Source: Tetrapyrgos nigripes
Taxonomy: Eukaryota > Basidiomycota > Agaricomycetes > Agaricales > Campanellaceae
Assembly (NCBI GenBank): GCA_013368315.1
Contig: JAACJM010000095.1
Location: forward strand, 186,001-250,000
DNA length: 64,000 bases
Direction of reading: 5' to 3'
Part shown: in pieces, positions 23,380 to 35,365 of the stretch
Numbering within the stretch: the stretch's first letter is position 1
Layout of the letters: every line of letters starts with the position of its first letter
Translations under genes and position numbers: made by a program
Notes under the pieces: generated by a model
What the model saw: only the letters and a program-made list of their open reading frames with translations
Databases searched by the model: none
Told to the model about the DNA's origin: nothing

Positions 23380-25823
23380 CTACCAATACTGAGTAACGGG
23401 TCTGCCGCGTTGGTCGCCTTCGTTAATTCTTCTAGTAGGACGTACCGCAGGTATTATATTTAATGCACCCCGAGGCCCTTGACCTTGAGGTTGAGCCCGT
23501 AAAAAAGCATCTGCCTGACGACCCCTCAATTCGTCCCGCTCGGCCCTGTATCGGTCACGATTAATGTTTGAATGGTCACGGTCCGACTTGTAGCGGTCTC
23601 TGTCGCGCTGAGCATTCTCAAGTTGAGCCTGTAATCCCCCGTTCTGCGTCTTCAGCCTCTCCTTCTCTTCTTTGAGTACCCTTTCCGACCCCTCACGTTC
23701 AGTATTGGCCCTAGCCAACTGCGCCTGTAGTTCTTGGATCATCTGTCGCTTGGTCTGGACCTTGGACTTGTACTGGGTAATCTCCGTCCTTGACAAGTGT
23801 ATGGCCCACTCTTTCGCCTCCACCTGTTTCTTCAAGCTACCCTGCTCTGCTTCGGCCTGTGTAACCCTTTCCTTCAACCCTGCCACGTCTCCCAATAACT
23901 CTCTCTCCCGCGTACGCCACGATTTCAGGTCGTTCTGGTAAGAAATGACCTGTCTCTCCAACTTGCCCTTTTCCTCCTCGTCCTTCCTCGCCTTCTGTTG
24001 GAAAGTTTCTACCTGCTTCAAGACCCCCCTCTCCATGTGTTTCGCACCGGCTATAACGTCTTTGTACTCGTTGGCCAGTCGTTCCTTGATATCGTATTCA
24101 CCCTTCAGCGCATCGTATTTCCTTTGCATGCTCGAGTACTCCTGCTCCTTAACCCTCAAACACCCAAGCTCCCTATCCTTCCCCTCAGACAAATCCCTTT
24201 CCGTCATTAAGTCCCTCGCCAACCGATCCCGAGCTTCAGCTGATGCCCGTAAGTCATTGTCTCGCTGACGCAGCTTCTTCTCGTAGTTGTCCAGCTGGAG
24301 AGTCAGCATCGCATTGGCACCAACTTGGGTTGCCAATTCCCTCTGTGTAGCCTGAAGCTCGTGGATCTCAGCCTGCAGACACGTCCGTTCTTCTTCATGC
24401 GCTTCTTTCAGTTCTGTGACCTCTTTCTCCAACCTAGCTCGCGTCTGTTCTGCCTCTCCATGACCCTGCCTCTCCCGAGCATCCCGGCCGTCAAGGTTTC
24501 ACCTCAGATGCATATGCTCCTCCTTCTCATGTGCCAGCTGCGTTTCGAGGATATCCTTCTGGGCTTGCAGTTCTTCCATACGGCATTCCTTCAATGTTAA
24601 TGCCCTCTCGGTCTCAGTTGCTCATTCTCTCAGCTCCCTTCGCAATGACTCCACCAATCTCTCCTGTTCCTGTATGACCCTAGCGCCCTCAGCGCGCTTG
24701 AGCTCCATCACGTCTTGAAGATTACGATAATGAAGACACTCACTGGCCAGGTCAGCCTGAGCCATAGAAAGTTGGCTCCGAGTGACACAGAGGTCATGAG
24801 CCAACGGGACTGGAGAGTTGAGACGAGGAGGCGAAGGGGTATCCACGTATTCCAGAAGCCAGGAGAATTCGGAGGACTCGGACTCGGACTCGGTTTTGTG
24901 ATTGAAATGAGGAACCTGAACTCGGTTTGGGTCACCATATGGACCACTAACACCAGCATTGTGGGCATTGGCACTGGCAGCAGCAGCAGTACTACCATTG
25001 GGAAAAGGAGAAACTGCCGCAGGGCTTGGGAGAAGGAGAGACTCGACCTCTCGGGTATCACGTTCCTCTTCGGCGTATTCGGCAACGAGCACTACCGACG
25101 AATATGGAGAGCTACACAAAGCAGAGGGAGGACAGCTTTCTTCAGCATCATGTACATCAGGGGCGATAAGAGTTCTGTTTATTGGCATTCGGGACGCATA
25201 TGGAGAGAAAGTGGAAGGCAAAGTATTGAAGGGAACTTTGTTGATGACCTGCTAACAAAGAAGGTATTGGCCCTCACCATAAGGAGAACGTAGGAAGCAA
25301 CGACATACCAGAGTGGAAATCCGAGCATAAGAGTGATGCAATTCTTCATTGTTGTTGTCCGAGTCAGGTTGAAGACCAAACCCGCAATCGCTGTAGCTTG
25401 AGGCAGTCTCAGCGAGACTGGATTTGGAAGATATATCGGACGCGCCGTCATCAATGATTTGCTGGAGGAGAATAGGCATCAAACTCTTGAAGAAAGATGA
25501 TGAGTTACACGCACCTGATGATCAGTCTTCTAGACGCTCTTCAGTGGCATCAATGAATACCTCGGATTCTGGGTTATTCTCGTAAAATTTTTTGAACGTA
25601 GACTCGCCATTGACTACAGCACTGACAATTGGTACAGAAGTGGTACCGATAGATGCCACTGGAACAGACTGCAAGACGAGAGACATTTGAGCTGGAGACG
25701 CGTTCAACATGCAACATTACTCACATTGTCCGCAGAGCCATCCTTCTCAACAGTGATATCCAGAGCGTCTTCGTCACGTCGTATTCCTTCAGTATAAATG
25801 GCGTGGCTTTCAACGTTGCCCAT
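23380..25823 (-). pseudogene. long coiled-coil protein gene with three in-frame TGA codons
   Basis: Three exons on the minus strand (25823-25725, 25668-25309, 25251-23380) join in phase through introns of 56 and 57 bp. They start with MGNVESHAIY and give 776 positions. The N-terminal part is acidic and Ser-rich. From about residue 330 to near the end it is heptad-rich coiled coil (for example EKEVTELKEAHEEE and QVETFQQKARKDEEE), with a basic C-terminus ending TQYW. The frame is interrupted only by TGA at 25522-25524, 24622-24624 and 24499-24501. Each would be Arg if CGA, and the reading frame is clean on both sides. The simplest reading is a pseudogene decayed by C-to-T changes at CpG; sequencing error is unlikely three times over. 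Coiled-coil proteins of this kind are often cytoskeletal or scaffold proteins, but no family is recognised. Confidence 0.7.
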
Positions 25824-26186
25824 AACGCGAGTGGTGGTATCTCAGAAAGAGATTTGCAAACAGTAACCAGTCTCCTTTATAGGGCACGTGAAACGCGGCA
25901 TAGAATGCTTTGACCCCCGTCTTTCATGGGACTGGGGAACTTCTCCAGATTGAGAAATGTATTCACTATCGCAGAGAAATTGAGAGGACTGGAAGATACG
26001 CGACGCCGACAACAACGACAACGGCGTTGAGGAAGAGATGAAGGTGTCACATTGTGACATGTCTGTCGAGGACCCCCACGACAACTTGCTCCAAGATTTC
26101 GCGTTACTCTACCTATACTTTAAGAAATATCATACAGACTATAGCACGCATACAGCAGACAGTAATGGCGCTCGTTGAACACTCCT

Positions 26187-27534
26187 TCATGCATCCAGAC
26201 TCAAACCTTCAATCCACTCGAGTAGATCACCGTTGACCTCATCCGGGAGTTCCAGTTGCACCCAATGTCCCGAATTATACTCGCGGATAGTCACTGACCT
26301 ATCACTCGCCACAAGAGCTCCTGCCAAAGAGATTGGAGCACTGACAGTAACGTAGTCTCGCAAGGTAGCACCAAAGAATAGTGGCTTGTGAATGAGTGCA
26401 TTTTCTTGCGGAATACCTGTAAAGAAGAATTACCATCTTCATGTCATTGTAACAGAGGAATTACAGAGAAATTCGTACCTTTATCGTCCTGCCCTTCAAG
26501 AGTACCATGCGCAATTTTGTACCAATTCACAGGACCGGCGAAACCACCTTGGCGGAAGGCTTCCATTTGAATGGCTCGTTCCTGCATAGAATTAGAAGTC
26601 GCAGTCAGTACTAGTAAGCGGAATAATTACATTGAAAACTCACCTCGGGTGTAACATAGTCTGCTGGCGGAATCCTGGTGTCATTAGCGATAAACGCTTC
26701 CAAGGCTCCCAATGGAGACCAGTCCGTGATCGTCTTAGTGGTGTCGTTCGTGAGGAGTATATCCCAAAAAGAATCGAGATGGTCCAAAATGATTTGGTCT
26801 GCGCCTTCAGAGGAAAAGAAATCCCAATATCCGACGTTTTCATAGCCGAGTACTGCCTTGTTCTAAACATATGGGTGTCAATACAAGGATATAAGAACTG
26901 GGGGCCACTCAGAAGGTTATATAACTGCTCACCAGGCTGAGGGTCTCTTCGAAGGGGGTTGCGAACAAGGTGGGAGTCATGTATCCCACAGACAAGAATG
27001 CGTAGGAATGGAACCGCTCCGGGAAATAATTGGCAAGACGACTGGTAGTCTTTGAGCCCCTGTAAACCACGAGAGTGACCCGAGCCTCGTCAGTCATAAA
27101 CTTGGGCAATATTCCAACAAAAGCTCTCACCAATCATGGCCTATCACAACTACCTGCTCGATACCCTCAGCATCCAAGATATCAATGATATCCCTCGTAA
27201 CCAGACTGGAAACGTAAAGCTCAGGGTCCAACGGTTTCGAGGTGCCACCATAACCTAACATATCAGGTACGAGGAGACCGTATCCTTTATCTTGGAAAAA
27301 GGCAACCTGGTGACGCCAGTCATACGAAGTGGAAGGGAAACCATGGAGAAAGAGAAGGGTGGATTTTCCAGTATCCGCTGGGACTGCATAATAGTGGTAA
27401 TTCAGGCCTCTAGAGACATTGAGGTCCTTGAACAAGGACGAGTTGAACGGCGCTGGGGCGTCGACTCGGGGAAGTAGTGTTGATGCACCCGCAGTCAAGG
27501 CGAGAAGTAGAGAGGATGAGACCTGGAAGAGCAT
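26187..27534 (-). CDS. secreted alpha/beta-hydrolase, epoxide-hydrolase type, copy 2
   Basis: Same five-exon layout as copy 1. It starts at 27534 with MLFQVSSSLLLALTAG (signal peptide) and shows HGFP in exon 1, GHDW at the exon 1/2 junction (Asp nucleophile, with the canonical Gly that copy 1 lacks) and GHWVQ in the last exon. It stops at 26187-26189. Exons 2 to 5 read cleanly, for example YWDFFSSEGADQIIL and TLEGQDDK. The copy looks functional. Its TATA box and promoter flank are shared with the other copies. The product is probably a secreted hydrolase acting on an epoxide or halide; the substrate is unknown. It sits head-on to the debris at 27535-31945. Confidence 0.87.
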
Positions 27535-30240
27535 ACTTGAGGATGTAGGTGTCGTATGATGATTTTGAGACTCACCTTTTATACTGCGCTAGGTTTGCAT
27601 TATTACATACTAGTTGCTCTATCATCTACAAGAAATGCTTGTATTATCAAGCAGCTTGGACGTGGAAAACCTCCAAGAATCCAGTCCCATGCTTGGCTGA
27701 TGGTTAACATTAACATCTAGTAGAGTTGAGTCATAATTTGAAGCATGGAGCGAGGTATTTACGCACCGGTACCGTCACGCTTATATTAGCTTCAGCAGGT
27801 CTTGGCATCTCGCTTTGGGATCTTAGATAGGATGGCATGAAGACCTGCGTGGAGCTGCACCTAGCTTGGAATCCAACCGCTCCCGTAGGAAGCGACGAGC
27901 ATCTCGGGCCCCAGGCTGCACCATAAACTACCGCTGGCAGGACGTGTCAGGCTCAGTGTAAACCTGTTGTTAACGATTGGTGAATCTGAGCGAACGTCTA
28001 ATGAGCACTGGCAGGTAAACTCGCCTGTAGAATGCTGTCTAGTAGCGGACTCATACGCCAAACACAGACGACGATGCCAGAGGATTGACATGACCGTGTC
28101 AAGATTAAGCTAGTGCATGGAACGGATAGGCTATACACGAAGAAAGGGTAGAGAAAGATCCGAGAGGCTGACCATACAGCAAAGACGATTCCTAGGGGCG
28201 AACGGAAATGGCAATAGTATCTGATGCGTCAGACACATAAGCCTAAGATACGCTCTGCGGCCAGTCAGAGAGACGTGGGGAATCAAATTGATACGAGTTA
28301 GACAATTCTAGGCCAGTGGCACGTCTTATCGGGTAGTGGATGTCGTGGATTGGACTCATGAAATCCAGAGAAATGCGTGGAATGGTGTTTCCTAGCCAGG
28401 CATTGGCTCTGACGCTAAACGTGGGTCCAGGTATGGAATGCAGACGTTGACCGAATTTTTACGGCGATTCCAATCCGTGAGGATAAAACACAGTAATTGC
28501 GGTATCGAGAACCGGCCAATAGCTGGAAGATGGTAATGAGACTAGGTATTTGTGAAGAAGACACTTCGAGAACGCACCACGCTGGGTCCAACCACTGAGT
28601 CAGGTTCCGACTTCCTTCTACACCAGAAACGGCTAACGAGGACGCATACACTCGAGTGTGTCCCCGAAAGCCGACATCAGAACATATACGGGTGAGAGTG
28701 ATGCTTGGGGCAAGAAACGCGTCAAATCATGCGCAAGCGGCGTTCTAGCATGGAGCAATCAGATGTTTGGTACTTGAGGTGGTCCATGGCTGCTGTCTGA
28801 CGCAGTATTTGGAGACAAGGTCAATTTCGGAGGATGGATTGACAGTTCAAAGGGTTCGGTGAGTCAAACAGCGAAGGAGCGGGACTCTCAACATTGGCGA
28901 TAGAAGTTGCAAGGCGAACCATTCAGGTATCTGTCAAATGGAGCCTGTTTTGGACATCAGTACATAGCTAACAAAGAGAAAGCTAGAAGGCGTACTCATT
29001 ACTGAGATTGCTCTCGAATCTGTAATCGATAGTTCGACGCAATGAAGTATTGAAGATAAGCGTATACGAACACTTCAGTACCCAAGACGGAGAAGAAAGT
29101 GTGTAAACGTATTCCTTGCATGCGAGTCCTTGGAAATCATGCGCTGAAAAACAATGAGAGTAAGATGAACGCCTAATTATATTTAGAAAGAGAGCGCACC
29201 AGACATTCTGCGACGTCCCAGTGTTCAGCATCCCATATCCTAGCCTGGTCCAGTCCCTCAAAGCATGATGCTCCCAATAGTGTTACAAGTTTACACCAAA
29301 TGCCGGGCCCAAACGTATCCTCGCACTGCAGTTTTCGCAGCAGAAATCGTGTGTGTTCTTGCCAGTTCTCCGAAGCCTTCCCACACCGCTGCTATGGTCC
29401 CTGAGTCGAGATGAGATACAATTTCGCAATGTGGTGATAGCGATTCTTGCAAGAGGAAACCTGGAGGAGCTCAGAAGAGAAAAGACGTCGTCAAGAGGAG
29501 AACCGGGTAGTGCAGTGGCGGTGCAAAGGTGATCTTGACGCGACTTCCATGGACGTTTCCCCAGCCTGGAAGGGCGGTCGAATATGGTGTACCTTCTTGA
29601 GGCAACCTCACTGGAACTGTTCTTTATGCGTACTTTACAGTACTTATGCTTGCTTTCGTCTCTCTCGTGTGACGCTGGCGGCGACTTTGCCCTTTGTTTT
29701 CTTTCCCTAGCTTTGTTATACTGTCGATTATCCACCCAATTTTTCTCCCACACAACCTCATGGCAGCAATATGGCTACCTTTATGTCTGGGCCTTCCAGA
29801 AGGGCGTTTGTTATGCAGTCTTCAACCAGTCTTACAACGCTGATGATTTCATCATCCCGCTTCTGACGGGCGACTGGAACATATGGGATCTTCTCTCCGA
29901 AGCAGCTGTCCCCTATATCACTCAACCAACGCATCGGAAACCCCAATAGGCTTTGGGTGAGTCAGACCCTCGGCTTTCGTTGTCGCTGGGATCCCGGTCC
30001 GGTCAATTCGTGATTGACTGGATATTTAGGGAGAAACCAAAGCGCCTCCGGACTTCACAGTACAAGATGGATGTAACAGTTATGCATATGTTGGCTAGTA
30101 GGGTACTCTTTTCTACGTCGTATGTACATGTCATTCCATTGACTACCACAATTGTCCGTCCTCCTAATCCTATCTGCCCCCTATAGCTGGCTGGATACAT
30201 AGCTAAGTACTAGCTACCCTTGGCTCGTCGTGACAATATA
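27535..30240. other. decayed sequence with gene debris
   Basis: 27535-27740 is the shared hydrolase promoter flank. Between 28100 and 29760 the minus strand has exon-like pieces separated by stops, for example an exon-like piece near 29210-29260 (DQARIWDAEHWDVAECL) followed by GTGCGC and an acceptor near 29148. At 29383-29510 there is a third, weaker copy of the block found at 18290-18430 and 31570-31715 (GTCCCTGAGTCGA, AGGAGAACCGGGTA). I see no intact gene. Confidence 0.4.
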
Positions 30241-30244
30241 TCAA

Positions 30245-30410
30245 TCATATAGCCAGCGAGCTTTTCCCGAGCCTCCCCATCTCCAATCCGACATCCTCGC
30301 AAATCTCATCGTCGGCGACGAGTAATTCAAGGATCCGTCCGAGTTTGTATCGCCCGTCACGGTCTCTCATGGATTTAGGTGCATATTCTTCGAACCTTCC
30401 TTTCTTTGTG
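30245..30410 (-). pseudogene. terminal exon-like fragment, unknown family
   Basis: The minus strand reads an uninterrupted, charged peptide (FEEYAPKSMRDRDGRYKLGR then ILELLVADDEICEDVGLEMG) and stops at 30245-30247. Its regular composition looks like true coding sequence, but I find no upstream exon with a start. It may be the 3' end of a truncated gene or a small gene whose first exon I missed. Confidence 0.35.
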
Positions 30411-30889
30411 GTGTTATTCATGGCTTGTTGATATAATTTTTTATTCCAGCTGATATATAGTACAAGACGGACTCGTAGATAGTTAACGGACTCATCGTCT
30501 ACTACCGCGATACATATTTCACTTCCAATCGTTTACTCGTTTCATCTATTTTACGTCCGTTTAATATAGATATCCGTACCATAGCATTTGCTCCTCAGGC
30601 CTCAGCATTGACTCTTTCACTCGTCGAGGTTACTACCTTGACTACTTCGTAACAGTGGTCAAAGTTATTGACGATCTTCCACTACCAGCACCTCCAAGGA
30701 TCCTCCTCCTACTCTGCCTCAATGCCTCTCATCTGAATATGTTTGCAGCATGTCTCACACATCTTCAACCCCTTCCAATCTCAACCACCCCCGATGATAG
30801 CAGAAAACAATACCGAGTACCATCACGACGTCAGGGACTGTGATATCCGTTCTCGGGAGGATTCAGTAGTACTGGAAAAGGTGAGGGGA

Positions 30890-31945
30890 CTAACAATAGT
30901 TCGCCTGGTCGTATGAGATGTAGAAATGAAGGTTCTGAATATGGGCAGGCTCGCAAGAAGATTGCAAACAAGTCTGATTGGGCTTCGGCGCCTGTATCAA
31001 AAACAAGCGGACAGTTGGCTTGACGGTGCGACGGTGTGGGTGAAAACACGAAGTGGAGACACCTAGGTGCATGGAAATATGCTGGAAGGACTGGATAGTA
31101 TTTGCATAGTCAATTCATTTTGACAGCAATTTTCATGCCGTCGCTCAAGTATAGGGATCTGGATCTATAAGTTAGGGCCCTAATCCTCAACTAATCCTAC
31201 TATCGTGAGCAGCCTCCAATACGCACCATGACACACATTATCTGGAAAGACGCTTTGTTCCCTCGACTCCACCAAATGGGCAGCCTTCCAGTGACCTCCA
31301 TGTGATAATCGGCCCAATAAGCGAATTATGAGCTGAAAAGCACCGAAAGTGAGAAATAAACCTCGTTACATGTCAAGGAAAACCGCACCAGAGAATCTGC
31401 GACGTTCATCTGCTTTGCCAGTTCCTCAAACCATACGACCATATCCATACGTGTTCTATACCTCTGCTGCGATTTCCCATCTCAAGTATCTGTCAAATTC
31501 CAGTGCCCCGATTCAATTGTAGTTTTTTTGTGAGGTTCGTCAGACTATAATACGATCAAGTTCGTCCTGCACCTCTGCTACGGTCCCTGAGTCGAAGGTT
31601 TGTCTGAATTCCAGTTTTGGACTTGGTGATGGCGTTTCTTACGGGAGGATAAGTCAAGGAAGCTAAGACTCAGAGTAAGAAGTGGACAAATGGAAGAGGA
31701 GAACCGGGTAATGGGATTTTCCGGAATCCGCCGAGCTTTAGTCTTCAAGCTTCAAGACTCGTCCTCCTCGTGCTAAAGGGACTGCTGGAGAAGCTCAATG
31801 TCAAGTATATAAACGTGTGGCGCATAATAGCAGACGAATCTAATAGAATGTCTGGTAATCTATATAAAGTATAAAGAATTTAAGAAATACCATACTAGTG
31901 TGGCACGCGTGCAGCAGATGGTGATGGCGCTCATTGAACACTTCA
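30890..31945. repeat. duplicated intergenic blocks upstream of copy 3
   Basis: 30890-31020 matches 13480-13680, 31205-31720 matches 17755-18445, and 31778-31870 matches 23170-23262. These three source regions lie far apart in the window, so this 1 kb is a mosaic of segmental-duplication pieces. No gene is supported inside it. Confidence 0.6.
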
Positions 31946-32941
31946 TCACGCATCCAACCCCAAACCCTCAATCCACTCGAGCAGATCACCGTTCACCTCA
32001 TCTGGGAAAGCCATCTGGACCCAATGTCCCGAATTATACTCGCGGATAGTCACCGTGCTATTACTCGACACAAGAGCTCCTGCCAAAAAGGTCGGAGCAC
32101 TGACTGAGACATAGTCTCGCAAGGCAGCACCAAAGAAGACCGGACGATGGATGAGTGCATTTTCTTGTGGAATACCTAGTAAAACCAAGAGAGACGTCTC
32201 CATTAATTTTGTTAGAACAGAGAATTTAAAGGGAAATTCGTACCTTGATCGTCCTGCCCTTCGAGGGTACCGCGCGCAATTTTGTACCAATTGAGAGGAG
32301 CGGCTAAACCGCCTTTGCGGATGGCTTCCATTTGAATGGCTCGTTCCTTTGTAGAAGTCGCAATTAGTTCTAGTATCTACAATGGAAAATTTCTAGGCTC
32401 ACCTCAGGTGTAACATAATCTACTGGTGGAATCCTGGTGTCATTAGTAATGAACGCCTCGTAGGCTCCCAACGGAGACCAGTCTGTGATCGTCTTAGTGG
32501 TGTCATTCGTGTACAGCATGTCCCAAAACGAATCGAAATGGTCCAGAATGGTTTGATCTGCGCCTTCAGAGGAAAAGAAATCCCAATATCCAAAATTCTC
32601 ATAGCCAAGTACTGCTTTGCTCTAGAGTAAACATGGTGTCGATTCAACACAATTAAGAATTTGAGAACACTGGTAGGGTTAGATAACTGCTCACCAGGTT
32701 GAGGCTCTCTTCGTAGGGAGTTGCAAACATGGTGGGAGTCATGTATCCCACAGCAAGAAATGCGTAGGAAAGGAACCGCTCCGGGAAATAATTGGCAAGA
32801 CGACTGGTAGTCTTTGAGCCCCTGTAAACCGCGAGAGTGACCCGAGCCTTGTCAGTCATAAACTTGGGCAATGCTCCAAGAAAAGCTCTCACCAATCATG
32901 GCCTATCACGACTGCCTGATCAATACCCTCAGCGTCCAAGA
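31946..32941 (-). pseudogene. hydrolase copy 3, 3' part (cut by Copia element 2)
   Basis: Exons 2-5 and the end of exon 1 of the third hydrolase copy. The last exon (from about 32174 down to 31946) ends WIEGLGLDA with GHWVQ intact. The sequence upstream of 32941 continues exon 1 in frame up to the retrotransposon. The 5' part is at 39964-40326. The two halves are separated by 7,022 bp of Copia element, so no normal product can be made. Confidence 0.88.
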
Positions 32942-33308
32942 TGTTAAGCAGGCATGGTACGGCTTGTACACTACTAAACGCAGTGGCAACTACGCAACTT
33001 ACCTGTGGATAAAGAGTAGCTTGTAAGGCTAGTTAGAGGCTTGTAGAGCGATGAGGGTTAAGTAAAAAACTTGTTATTTGGAGGACTATCTACAAGTCCT
33101 TATATACCTTTGAGGAGGTACAAATACATGTAAACTAATACTAGAGTAACAATAAGATTCTATTGTACTTGATAGCACAATGTTAGTTTCATACACTATT
33201 GTCGTACTACACTTATTGTCTATATAATCTTATTGTTCTATTTATAACTACTACTATTGTTCTACATAGAATACGTTGATGGCTGCAACTGAATGCGCCA
33301 ATTCAACA
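32942..33308 (-). repeat. 3' LTR of Copia element 2
   Basis: 367 bp, beginning TGTTAAGCAGG and ending CAATTCAACA on the plus strand. It is followed by the polypurine tract complement CTCCCCCTT at 33309-33317. Confidence 0.95.
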
Positions 33309-33424
33309 CTCCCCCTTGCTAAGCAGCACGGTAGTGCGCGTAAGCATAGGTAGGCGCTGTAAGTAGCCATGGAAGGAAGGGATCCAGTGCCTCGACGTTT
33401 TCGATGCGATTTATAGGACTTTCT

Positions 33425-35365
33425 TCAATTATAAAATTGAAGTCCTAATTGTTTCCTGAATTTCTCAAACTTTACTCGATCTAGAGCTTTAGTAAGTAGG
33501 TCTGCAGGGTTATTGCTTCCTTCAATGAAGAATAACTTGACTGTCTCGTCGATGACTTTTTCTCGAACAAAATGATATCGAATATCAATGTGTTTGGTTC
33601 GCTTATCCGTGACAGGGTTTGATGCAATAAAAATTGATCCCTGATTGTCACCGTAGATTGGAATAGCGTGAAGAGGATATTCAATTTCACTGAGAAGAGT
33701 CTTGAACCAGCAGACTTGTCGACTGCAGTCACTAAGTGCCATGTATTCAGCTTCAGTCGAAGATAGAGCAACTGTCTTTTGTTGTCTAGACGTCCAGCTA
33801 AATGGTGCTTGGGCTAATTGTAGAAAGAAGCCAGTTTGAGATTTGCGAGTTCCAGGATCTGATCCCCAATCAGAGTCTGTATAGGCTGATAAGCCTTCTC
33901 CCCCTTGACCGTTGTACACAAGAGCATATTTTCTAGTGCCAACGAGATAACGGCAAATGTCTTTCGCCTTATTGTAGTGTTCTTGTGAGGGGTTTGCAGC
34001 AAATTGCGCAAGTTTTGTGACGGCAAAGGAAATATCAGGACGTGTTCCTAACATTAAGTAGAGTAAGGATCCGATTATCTCCTGATAACTTTGACGAAGA
34101 GTATAATTGACAGGAGTGTCTTCTGGAAGAGGAAGAGGGTGATAATTGCCAGGTAATGGGGTAGCAGAAGCTTTCGCATTTTGCATTCCATAAGTCTCTA
34201 GGATTTTATCCAGATAAGCGCACTGGTCTAAAGAGACCTTGCTGCCTTTCCTGGTAATTCTCATCCTAAGGAATTCTTTGGCATCGCCTAGATCCCTACA
34301 TTCCCATCTCTTCATAAAGTTTTCTTTGAGTCGTAAGACTAAGGTTTTGTTAGCTCCACAGAATAGAGCGTCATCCACATAGACTACGGCAATAACGATA
34401 GAATTCTCAATAAGATTATTGTTGGCGTCATAGCGTTTGTGAATGAAGATTCCGGCATCGGAAATGATTCGTTTAAAACCAAGTTCCGCCATGGACTTAT
34501 CAAGACTTTTCCACCACGCAAGTCCTGCTTGTTTGAGTCCGTAAAGAGCACGAAGAAGCCGGACAACTTTATGCTCTTGTCCTTTTTCTTTAAAGGCTTC
34601 TGGTTGTTCCATATAGATTTCTTCATTGAGTAAGCCATATAAATAGGCTGATCGGACATCGACACCGGACACGTGCCAACCCTTAAGTGCAGCTAAAGCG
34701 AAGATTAAGCGCACAGTCTCGAATCGAACAACAGGTGAATACACTTGATCAAAGTCTATGCCTTCGATCTGTGAAAAACCTTTTGCAACGAGTCTTGCCT
34801 TTTTACGACCATCAGACTTGATGTCGAAGACCCATCGGTTTTTGATAACTTTCCTATCTTTAGGTCTTTCGACCAATTCATAGGTGTTGCGCTTGCAAAG
34901 AGCCTCTAGTTCTTCGCGGCAAGCGACTTTCCATTCCTCTTGCTCAGCTATAGGTAAGCGAGCAATATCTTTGAATGTCCATTCGCGAATATTACGAACA
35001 TTCGGTTGATTCCCATCATTCTTCGAAGTAACTTTCTGAATAAGCAAGTGGGAATCGATTTCTCCAGGAGCAATTGCCTGCATAAGCAAGAAATTTATAG
35101 ATACTCCCCCTTCACGGCATGGTTCTGCCATTTCTTCTGATTCAGGGCGTGCAGAGTCATCACTCTCGGCTTGCTGCTCCCCCTGGGGTGCGCTTCCGGA
35201 TGCAGAACTAGGTCCGGGAACCTGTTGCTCTGCAGCTTGCTGACGTCGGTTTTCTCTCCGAGCGTCTCTCTCTGCTTTAGCTTTTGTTTCCGCTCTTTTA
35301 TCAGCTGCGATTTGAGGTTCAAGATCGCGTTCAACTTCTACAGGGTGTTTTATCCCCGTATCGTT
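33425..35365 (-). CDS. reverse transcriptase/RNase H of Copia element 2
   Basis: One long frame is open from near the GGGG run at 35354-35357 down to 33425. It holds a Gln/Glu-rich linker, the reverse transcriptase (RWVFDIKSDG, QVYSPVVRFE, active site YVDD near 34380) and RNase H (TDSDWGSDP, STEAEYMALSD, DNQGSIF), ending with LGLQFYN. All catalytic motifs are present. To be joined to the integrase frame, one G of the GGGG run at 35354-35357 (CCCC on the plus strand) would have to be skipped. This could be a one-base insertion, an assembly error or a recoding site. Confidence 0.88.
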   Translation of the reverse strand, partial: NDTGIKHPVEVERDLEPQIAADKRAETKAKAERDARRENRRQQAAEQQVPGPSSASGSAPQGEQQAESDDSARPESEEMAEPCREGGVSINFLLMQAIAPGEIDSHLLIQKVTSKNDGNQPNVRNIREWTFKDIARLPIAEQEEWKVACREELEALCKRNTYELVERPKDRKVIKNRWVFDIKSDGRKKARLVAKGFSQIEGIDFDQVYSPVVRFETVRLIFALAALKGWHVSGVDVRSAYLYGLLNEEIYMEQPEAFKEKGQEHKVVRLLRALYGLKQAGLAWWKSLDKSMAELGFKRIISDAGIFIHKRYDANNNLIENSIVIAVVYVDDALFCGANKTLVLRLKENFMKRWECRDLGDAKEFLRMRITRKGSKVSLDQCAYLDKILETYGMQNAKASATPLPGNYHPLPLPEDTPVNYTLRQSYQEIIGSLLYLMLGTRPDISFAVTKLAQFAANPSQEHYNKAKDICRYLVGTRKYALVYNGQGGEGLSAYTDSDWGSDPGTRKSQTGFFLQLAQAPFSWTSRQQKTVALSSTEAEYMALSDCSRQVCWFKTLLSEIEYPLHAIPIYGDNQGSIFIASNPVTDKRTKHIDIRYHFVREKVIDETVKLFFIEGSNNPADLLTKALDRVKFEKFRKQLGLQFYN

